A stretch of 19,659 nt of DNA from Taibaiella helvus_B (GTDB taxonomy: Bacteria; Bacteroidota; Bacteroidia; Chitinophagales; Chitinophagaceae): contig JBEBVI010000030.1 of assembly GCA_040392805.1 (NCBI GenBank), positions 1 to 19,659 on the forward strand, in the 5' to 3' direction. The position numbers and the translations under genes are program-made. The notes under the pieces were generated by a model that worked only from the letters and a program-made list of their open reading frames with translations, did not search any database and had not been told where the DNA came from. Below, piece by piece: positions 14,743 to 19,659 of the stretch (its first letter is position 1; each line of letters starts with the position of its first letter).

Positions 14743-15873
14743 ATGGAATTTGAGTTAATAGCTACCGACAAGGAAACAGGTGCGCGTGCCGGTATACTCC
14801 ATACCGATCATGGCAGCATAGAAACGCCCATCTTTATGCCGGTGGGCACCGTAGGAAGTGTGAAGGCGGTGATGCAGGAACAACTGGTAAAGGACATAAA
14901 AGCACAGATCATTTTAGGGAATACCTACCACCTTTACCTCCGCCCCGGCACAGGCATATTGGAGGAAGCGGGCGGGCTGCACCGGTTCAATGGCTGGGAC
15001 AAGCCTATACTGACGGATAGCGGTGGCTACCAGGTCTTTTCGCTTTCCGGCACAAGAAAGCTTACAGAGGAAGGGGCTATTTTTCAGTCACATATAGACG
15101 GTTCGCGGCATCTTTTCAGTCCTGAAAAGGTAATAGACATACAAAGAAGTATCGGAGCCGATATTATTATGGCTTTTGATGAATGTACGCCTTATCCCTG
15201 TACCTTTGAATATGCAAAAAAATCTCTGGACTTAACACATCGTTGGTTGCAACGTTGCATTAACAGGTTTGCAGAAACGGAACCAAAATACGGATATCAG
15301 CAAAGCCTTTTCCCTATTGTGCAGGGCAGTACATATAAGGAGCTGCGTATACGGTCGGCAGAATTTATAGCCGGCACGGGAGCAGACGGCAATGCTATCG
15401 GCGGCCTTTCCGTAGGTGAGCCGGAAGAGGACATGTATGAAATGTGCACATTGGTATGTGATATCCTCCCTGCAGCAAAGCCGCGCTACCTTATGGGTGT
15501 GGGCACTCCCTGGAATATACTGGAATGCATCGGCCTGGGTGTGGATATGTTTGACTGTGTTATGCCCACACGTAACGGACGAAATGGTATGCTGTTTACG
15601 AACCGGGGGGTAATTAATATTAAAAACAAAAAGTGGGCAAATGATTTCACCCCGGTAGACGAAAGCCTTACGGGCACACCTTCGGCCGTGTATGCCAAAG
15701 CCTATCTGCGTCACTTGTTTGTAGCCAGAGAAATACTGGGACTGCAGTTAGCCAGCCTGCAAAATCTTTCCTTCTACCTGAATATGGTAAGGGAAGCCAG
15801 GCAGCACATTATAGCAGGCGATTACGGGCAATGGAAAAAGGAGACGATACAAAGACTGAAACAACGATTGTAG
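14743..15873 (+). CDS. tgt: tRNA-guanine(34) transglycosylase (queuine/preQ1 insertion)
   Basis: This 376-aa enzyme swaps guanine at the wobble position of GUN tRNAs for preQ1, a step of queuosine synthesis in the cytosol. It is full length and has the family motifs: FMPVGTVGSVKA (31-42), GNTYHLYLRPG (59-69), LTDSGGYQVFSL with the active-site Asp92, AFDECTPYP (144-152), IVQGS, GGLSVGEP (220-227) and MFDCVMPTRNGRNG with the nucleophile Asp271. Oddly, the zinc site is gone. Where the family has CxCxxC and a His 26 residues later, this protein has Leu309, Gly311, Ser314 and Gln340, while the surrounding YAKAYLRHLF and NLSFYL stretches align well. The structural zinc has probably been lost as a unit. 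It is followed after 60 nt by the LptF/G gene, probably in one operon, an arrangement frequent in this phylum. Confidence 0.96.
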   Translation: MEFELIATDKETGARAGILHTDHGSIETPIFMPVGTVGSVKAVMQEQLVKDIKAQIILGNTYHLYLRPGTGILEEAGGLHRFNGWDKPILTDSGGYQVFSLSGTRKLTEEGAIFQSHIDGSRHLFSPEKVIDIQRSIGADIIMAFDECTPYPCTFEYAKKSLDLTHRWLQRCINRFAETEPKYGYQQSLFPIVQGSTYKELRIRSAEFIAGTGADGNAIGGLSVGEPEEDMYEMCTLVCDILPAAKPRYLMGVGTPWNILECIGLGVDMFDCVMPTRNGRNGMLFTNRGVINIKNKKWANDFTPVDESLTGTPSAVYAKAYLRHLFVAREILGLQLASLQNLSFYLNMVREARQHIIAGDYGQWKKETIQRLKQRL

Positions 15874-15933
15874 ATCATGGTAAGCGCTTGTCCGAAATAA
15901 AAAAGTTAAAACAGCCAATCATTTAAAACAGCT

Positions 15934-17019
15934 TTGAAAAAATACCTGAAAATACTCGACCTTTTTATTCTTAAAAAGTTTCTGAATACTTTCTTTTTTG
16001 CTATTATGATACTGGCGGTAATAGCATGTGTAATCGACTATTCACAAAAGGTAGACGATTTTGTGGAGAATAAAGCACCTCTGAAAGAGATTGCATTTTA
16101 TTTCCTGAATTTCATTCCCCATATTACCGCCCTGCTGTTTCCGTTGTTCATTTTTATAGCCACTATTTTTTTTACTTCCAAGATGGCTTACCGCACGGAG
16201 ATCATCGCAATGCTGGCCGGGGGTGTTTCTTTCAGGCGCTTCCTGCGTCCGTATATTATCGGAAGCATTATCCTGGGCACATTATCACTATTGGTCAACC
16301 ATTGGGTAGTGCCTGTTGCCAATAAAAATATTACGGACTTCCATATCAAATATATATGGTCGAAAAAGATCGCTACCGACAATAATGTGCATCTTCGCCT
16401 TAACCCGCATACTTATGTCTACATCGAAGGTTACAATTTTGTGGAAGGATACGGGCGGAAATTAACGATTGAAACGATCGATGATATGCATCTGCAGGAA
16501 AAGCTGACTGCTGACAAAGCTCATTATGACAGTGTTAAAAAAGAATGGAAACTGACCAATGTAGTGATACGTAAAAATGACGGCTTAAAGGAAAACCTGT
16601 CGCTTCATACGGAGCTGACACAAAAGCTGCCTTTTACACCGGAAGACCTGGATGACGATGACCGGGTAAAAGAAACGATGACTACGCCCGAGCTGATCCG
16701 GTATACGGAAAGGGAACTGCTCAGGGGCAGGGAGAACATCAATTTTTACCTGATAGAATTACATAAAAGAACGGCCCAGCCATTTGCAGGCTTTATACTG
16801 ACCATTATCGGCGTATGTATCGCTTCCCGCAAGGTGCGTGGCGGCAGCGGACTGCACCTTGCTGTCGGTGTTATTATTAGTGCATTATACATGCTCTTCC
16901 TCCAGTTTTCGCAAACATTTTCAACCAATGCGGGCTTAAACCCATTGTTAGCCGTATGGATACCCAACTTCCTTTTCGGGATCGTAGCGCTTTACCTGTT
17001 CCTGAAACAAATCAAATAA
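15934..17019 (+). CDS. LptF/LptG-family lipopolysaccharide export permease
   Basis: The 361-aa inner-membrane protein belongs to the YjgP/YjgQ family, which with LptB extracts lipopolysaccharide from the membrane and passes it to the periplasmic bridge. Three helices (about 16-35, 53-80, 103-126) precede a periplasmic beta-jellyroll region (about 130-265), and three more helices follow near 280-300, 305-325 and 335-358, the standard layout. I cannot tell LptF from LptG. The start is TTG at 15934: the frame is closed by TAA at 15907 with no ATG between, and the conserved opening KKYLKILDLFILKKF begins right after it. The next ATG (residue 25) would remove half of the first helix. It probably shares an operon with tgt. 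Confidence 0.9.
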   Translation: MKKYLKILDLFILKKFLNTFFFAIMILAVIACVIDYSQKVDDFVENKAPLKEIAFYFLNFIPHITALLFPLFIFIATIFFTSKMAYRTEIIAMLAGGVSFRRFLRPYIIGSIILGTLSLLVNHWVVPVANKNITDFHIKYIWSKKIATDNNVHLRLNPHTYVYIEGYNFVEGYGRKLTIETIDDMHLQEKLTADKAHYDSVKKEWKLTNVVIRKNDGLKENLSLHTELTQKLPFTPEDLDDDDRVKETMTTPELIRYTERELLRGRENINFYLIELHKRTAQPFAGFILTIIGVCIASRKVRGGSGLHLAVGVIISALYMLFLQFSQTFSTNAGLNPLLAVWIPNFLFGIVALYLFLKQIK

Positions 17020-17084
17020 ACTGGGGGCATCCCAAATTGTCGCAAATAAATATTCGATATCTCATACTTAAGCTACTTTTCCAG

Positions 17085-17101
17085 GAAACCCGGCGGGCTT
17101 C
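17085..17101. repeat. Imperfect hairpin GAAACCC-GGC-GGGCTTC
   Basis: The arms pair over 7 positions with one A-C mismatch around a GGC loop. It is the first of the hairpins in this spacer; 13 bp separate it from the next. Confidence 0.5.
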
Positions 17102-17114
17102 AATGTTCGTAACC

Positions 17115-17129
17115 GCAGGTACAACCTGC
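17115..17129. repeat. Hairpin GCAGGT-ACA-ACCTGC
   Basis: The arms form a perfect 6-bp stem with an ACA loop. The surrounding AACCGCAGGTACAACCTGCAG resembles REP-type palindromes linked to RAYT transposases in Bacteroidota, a comparison made from memory. Confidence 0.6.
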
Positions 17130-17246
17130 AGCCGATAAACACTATACCACCCAACCCGAAAGGGGGTGAACTACATTTATGGTAAACATTTTATTTGAAG
17201 TCAATCCTGCCTTAAAGCTCATTATCACCTGTTTTTGTTAGCTGTT

Positions 17247-17269
17247 CAAGCCTTTTCAGGCTTGTTTTT
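17247..17269 (+). terminator. Terminator-like hairpin CAAGCC-TTTTCA-GGCTTG followed by TTTTT
   Basis: A perfect 6-bp stem (17247-17252 with 17259-17264) is followed at once by five T residues, the classic intrinsic-terminator shape. It lies 228 nt after the LptF/G stop and could end that transcript. Its loop resembles that of the hairpin at 17285, so it may instead be a repeat copy. Confidence 0.55.
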
Positions 17270-17284
17270 ATACACTTGCTTTTT

Positions 17285-17303
17285 CCGCGAGTTTCACTCG
17301 CGG
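17285..17303. repeat. Perfect hairpin CCGCGAG-TTTCA-CTCGCGG
   Basis: A GC-rich 7-bp stem with a TTTCA loop. No T run follows in either direction, so terminator activity is unlikely. It is the strongest stem in the cluster. Confidence 0.75.
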
Positions 17304-17314
17304 CTATTCATATT

Positions 17315-17331
17315 TAAGCCCTCCGGGCTTA
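17315..17331. repeat. Perfect hairpin TAAGCCC-TCC-GGGCTTA
   Basis: A 7-bp stem with a TCC loop, only 11 bp after the previous hairpin. TATTCATAT follows the hairpin at 17285 and TTATTCATAT this one, a further sign that the two are repeat units. Confidence 0.7.
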
Positions 17332-17412
17332 TTCATATATATGATTTTATAGTTCAATCTTATAAATCGAATACTCAAGGCATTTTAAGTTACACCCAAT
17401 AAACTCAGCGCC

Positions 17413-17443
17413 TTTCTCTTTATAAGGAAAAATGCTATTTTTG
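17413..17443 (+). promoter_or_regulatory. Promoter (TTTC-N19-TATTTTTG) of the His-rich peptide and hldD
   Basis: TTTC (17413-17416) differs from the -33 TTTG by one base and is followed after 19 nt by TATTTTTG (17436-17443), an exact -7 match. Transcription near 17450 leaves a leader of about 28 nt to the ATG at 17478. Confidence 0.65.
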
Positions 17444-17477
17444 CCCACTGAATTTTAATATAAAGAAGATTTCAATC

Positions 17478-17663
17478 ATGTCGCACGCTGTTCAAACTGA
17501 AAAACCGAACTTACCCAGTAGCGCCGCATTTTGGGCGGTATTGATATTCGTTGGTCTTATCATCGGGTATATCAATTTTGTAAAGTCTATGAGCCATGAC
17601 GAAGGACATGGAACGACAACAGAACATCACGCTGGTGAAGGCGGGCACGAAGCTCATCATTAA
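17478..17663 (+). CDS. Small single-span membrane protein with His-rich tail
   Basis: I do not recognise this 61-aa protein. A polar N-terminus (1-15) leads to one hydrophobic helix (about 16-35, SAAFWAVLIFVGLIIGYINF), then a 26-residue tail that holds seven of the protein's eight His (40, 44, 50, 51, 57, 60, 61) plus several Asp and Glu. Such a tail could bind metal ions, which is inference. It has its own promoter and its stop is 2 nt from the hldD start, so the two genes are surely cotranscribed and probably translationally coupled. It might be an accessory subunit of a respiratory or envelope complex whose other genes are elsewhere. Confidence 0.8.
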   Translation: MSHAVQTEKPNLPSSAAFWAVLIFVGLIIGYINFVKSMSHDEGHGTTTEHHAGEGGHEAHH

Positions 17664-17665
17664 GA

Positions 17666-18652
17666 ATGGCTATGCAACCAGATGACATTATAGTGATCAC
17701 GGGCGCGGCCGGTTTTATCGGAAGTTGTCTTACCTCCTACCTCAACAGCTTAGGCTATGAACAATTGGTATTGGTAGATGATTTTTCCAATAAGCAGAAG
17801 GTATATAATCTTGCCGGGAAAAAATACCTGTATAAGGTGCACCGCGACCAGTTTGCCGAATGGTGTAAGATGCATCCGGGCACTATACAATATGTTTATC
17901 ACCTGGGGGCAAGAACCGACACAACTTTAAAGGATACGGAAGTATTCAGGAAGCTCAACCTGGAGTATTCCAAAATGATATGGGATTACTGTACCGAAAA
18001 CAGTATCCCGTTAGTATACGCTTCATCTGCGGCCACTTATGGCAATGGCGAATCAGGCTACAAAGATGATGAAGCAAAAATTCCCGATCTGAAGGCTTTA
18101 AACCCTTACGGTGTTTCCAAAAATGATTTTGACATCTGGGCGTTGGAGCAAAAGCACGTCCCACCATTTTGGGCAGGCCTGAAGTTTTTCAATGTCTATG
18201 GGCCTAACGAATATCATAAGGGACGAATGGCTTCTGTCATTTTCCATGCCTACCAGCAAATAAAAGAGCGCGGTAGCATCCGGCTCTTCCGCTCGCACAA
18301 TCCGCAATACCGTGATGGTGAGCAACTCCGCGACTTCATTTATGTTAAGGATATATTGAGCGTATGTGTATGGCTGATGGAGCACAGGCCACCCAGCGGC
18401 ATATACAACTTAGGCTCCGGCAAAGCACGAACCTTTAAGGAGCTTGCTGACACACTAATCCGCATACTGCATTCTTCGGGGCAGATAGAATACATAGAAA
18501 CACCCGGGGATATCCGCGCCAATTACCAGTATTTTACGGAGGCCGATATGTCCAAGCTCATATCGGCAGGCTACAATAAACCTTTTCATACTCTTGAAGA
18601 AGGTATGGCAGATTATCTCACTCATTATCTGGAACAGGCAAAATATTATTAA
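17666..18652 (+). CDS. hldD: ADP-L-glycero-D-manno-heptose 6-epimerase
   Basis: The 328-aa protein is an extended short-chain dehydrogenase that converts ADP-D-glycero- to ADP-L-glycero-D-manno-heptose with bound NADP, the last step of heptose donor synthesis for lipopolysaccharide core. The nucleotide loop is ITGAAGFIGS (11-20), followed by VDDFSN (37-42). The catalytic centre has YASSAATYG (118-126) and NPYGVSK (146-152), giving Tyr148 and Lys152. NVYGPNEYHKGRMASVIFHA (176-195) is the stretch I associate with HldD rather than with other epimerases. Length is normal. The start could also be the ATG at 17672, two codons later. It follows the His-rich peptide by 2 nt. LptF/G encoded just upstream fits a shared role in lipopolysaccharide assembly. 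Confidence 0.92.
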   Translation: MAMQPDDIIVITGAAGFIGSCLTSYLNSLGYEQLVLVDDFSNKQKVYNLAGKKYLYKVHRDQFAEWCKMHPGTIQYVYHLGARTDTTLKDTEVFRKLNLEYSKMIWDYCTENSIPLVYASSAATYGNGESGYKDDEAKIPDLKALNPYGVSKNDFDIWALEQKHVPPFWAGLKFFNVYGPNEYHKGRMASVIFHAYQQIKERGSIRLFRSHNPQYRDGEQLRDFIYVKDILSVCVWLMEHRPPSGIYNLGSGKARTFKELADTLIRILHSSGQIEYIETPGDIRANYQYFTEADMSKLISAGYNKPFHTLEEGMADYLTHYLEQAKYY

Positions 18653-18733
18653 CAGGTAGAGATCGTTAAGTCAAAAAGATTTTCAGTAACCAGAAGGTGT
18701 AAATTTTGTTTAGGACATTAACTATTTGACTTA

Positions 18734-19659
18734 TTACCTGTTCGGTATCTCCACAGGAATAAATGGCACTATCCTCGTTGATGCGCATTTGCTTTCCAGC
18801 CAGGAGATGATATTCAGGTAAATAAGAGAGCGCGTTTCCAAAGGATTGCTGCTGTATTGTTTCAGGGTTTGCAAAAGAGATTTAAGTCCCGCTTCTATTT
18901 CTTCGGCATTCATACGGAAAGATGCCTTCAGAAAATTTAAAATTACACCTTCCGTAGCCGTCAGAAATTCCATTCTTCGCATTTGCCGGTATACAGATTT
19001 CGAAAGATGTTCCAGTAACTCATAATGTCCCAGTTCGTAGTGAGCGATCAGATGCAATAACCGGGCATAACATTGCAGGTCGCTTCGGGTTCCTGCTTTT
19101 CCATGAATGATCTTATTTAAATAATGTATGGCCTGGTTGTAATGTAAGCAACCAAGGTAAAGGGATGCAATTTTATAATACAATACAAATACCTGATGAT
19201 CGTCCAGGTATATTTTATACTCCTCAAGCTTTTCCTCAACGTAAGAAACATATGGAAGACCCTTTTCAAAAGTACCCTCAAGCAAATGTTTGCTTATTTT
19301 CCCGATATAAAGATAAATGAAGGTTTGTACACGTACATTTTCACTATTATTCGCTACCGGGGTTTGCGAAAATGCATCCAGTTGCTCCAGAAGCTGATCG
19401 TGTTTATGATAGTTAAATAAGTAGAAATAGGCACCCAGCAAATTATAGACACCCTTTATATAATGTATGGTTTCTACTTCAATCATGTGCGATTCCTGAT
19501 CGAATAAAGCTACCCATTTTTGTGCATAACGGCAGTAAGCAGGGAAGTCCTGAATAATAAATGCATACCAGCAATAACTCTGGCAGTAATACATTTGCTC
19601 ATAAAAACCCATAGGTGGGTCACCGGGAGCAATTTCTTTTTTGAGAAGATCCCGTATTG
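18734..19659 (-). CDS. Uncharacterised helical-repeat (TPR-like) protein, 5' end outside the window
   Basis: The frame stays open from its TAA at 18734 to the window edge, so the gene is cut off at its N-terminus. The ATG at 19612 is probably internal, since the 15 codons upstream still read as protein (RDLLKKEIAPGDPP). The visible 308 or so residues are almost wholly alpha-helical, rich in Tyr, Leu and His, with repeating pairs such as YIKGVYNLLGAYFYL, FIYLYIGKISKHLL, YYKIASLYLGCLHYNQAIHYL and ARLLHLIAHYELGHYELL that resemble tetratricopeptide repeats. There is no enzyme motif or membrane helix. From memory it resembles a large uncharacterised family of Chitinophagaceae. It converges on hldD with 81 nt between. 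Confidence 0.75.
   Translation of the reverse strand, partial: IRDLLKKEIAPGDPPMGFYEQMYYCQSYCWYAFIIQDFPAYCRYAQKWVALFDQESHMIEVETIHYIKGVYNLLGAYFYLFNYHKHDQLLEQLDAFSQTPVANNSENVRVQTFIYLYIGKISKHLLEGTFEKGLPYVSYVEEKLEEYKIYLDDHQVFVLYYKIASLYLGCLHYNQAIHYLNKIIHGKAGTRSDLQCYARLLHLIAHYELGHYELLEHLSKSVYRQMRRMEFLTATEGVILNFLKASFRMNAEEIEAGLKSLLQTLKQYSSNPLETRSLIYLNIISWLESKCASTRIVPFIPVEIPNR

Larger units (their letters stand above)
17020..17477. other. 458-bp intergenic region with five small hairpins and a promoter
   Basis: No gene is credible here. Hairpins lie at 17085-17101, 17115-17129, 17247-17264, 17285-17303 and 17315-17331, two or three with near-identical loops (TTTTCA, TTTCA). A -33/-7 promoter at 17413-17443 serves the downstream gene. 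The pattern suggests accumulated REP-like palindromes, one of which may work as a terminator after the LptF/G gene. Confidence 0.65.

Noticed and set aside
15232..15714. 160-codon open frame antisense to tgt
   Set aside because: It is fully covered by well-supported tgt coding sequence; its composition is Cys/His-rich as expected for a shadow frame.
18667..18733. 9-bp inverted repeat TAAGTCAAA / TTTGACTTA between hldD and the TPR-like gene
   Set aside because: The arms are AT-rich and about 49 nt apart; too weak to call a terminator or operator.

Overview
The window looks like chromosomal DNA of a Bacteroidota bacterium, most likely of the Chitinophagaceae type. Three things point there: two neighbouring secreted proteins carrying type IX secretion (T9SS) sorting domains, one of each major class; several intergenic -7 boxes of the Bacteroidota form TAnnTTTG; and a DUF4834 protein, a LysM glucosaminidase and a tgt-LptF/G gene pair of the kind common in that phylum. 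I see no prophage, transposase, CRISPR array, tRNA or rRNA. The window is mostly housekeeping genes with an accessory secreted-protein block at its left end.

Layout. Bases 1-640 hold repeat remnants and a small GIY-YIG-like protein whose catalytic residues look degraded. Bases 642-7219 (minus strand) encode two large secreted beta-rich proteins. One is 1314 aa with a T9SS type B (gliding-motility-associated) C-terminus, the other 718 aa with a T9SS type A tail, and repeat-derived DNA separates them. Bases 7572-10457 (plus) encode a TPR sensor histidine kinase and a NarL-type response regulator; the regulator also has a good promoter of its own. Bases 10720-10941 encode a DUF4834 membrane protein, which ends at a strong bidirectional terminator shared with the convergent glucosaminidase. 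Bases 11023-14293 (minus) carry that LysM glucosaminidase, an O-methyltransferase and a LOG-family nucleotide hydrolase. Bases 14743-17019 (plus) carry tgt and an LptF/LptG permease that starts with TTG. Bases 17020-17477 hold a cluster of five small hairpins. Bases 17478-18652 (plus) encode a 61-aa His-rich membrane peptide 2 nt ahead of an ADP-heptose epimerase. From 18734 to the window edge, the minus strand holds the 3' part of an uncharacterised helical-repeat protein.

How the genes fit together. Several genes serve the envelope: LptF/G (lipopolysaccharide export), HldD (heptose precursor), the peptidoglycan glucosaminidase, and the two proteins probably exported by T9SS. The kinase and regulator form a plausible two-component system; its target cannot be read from the window.

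I found no convincing new multi-gene system. The points most worth a second look are a Tgt lacking all four zinc ligands, a GIY-YIG protein lacking catalytic residues, the 17.1-17.3 kb hairpin cluster, repeat families shared between intergenic regions, a perfect 15-bp palindrome upstream of tgt, and the His-rich peptide joined to hldD.
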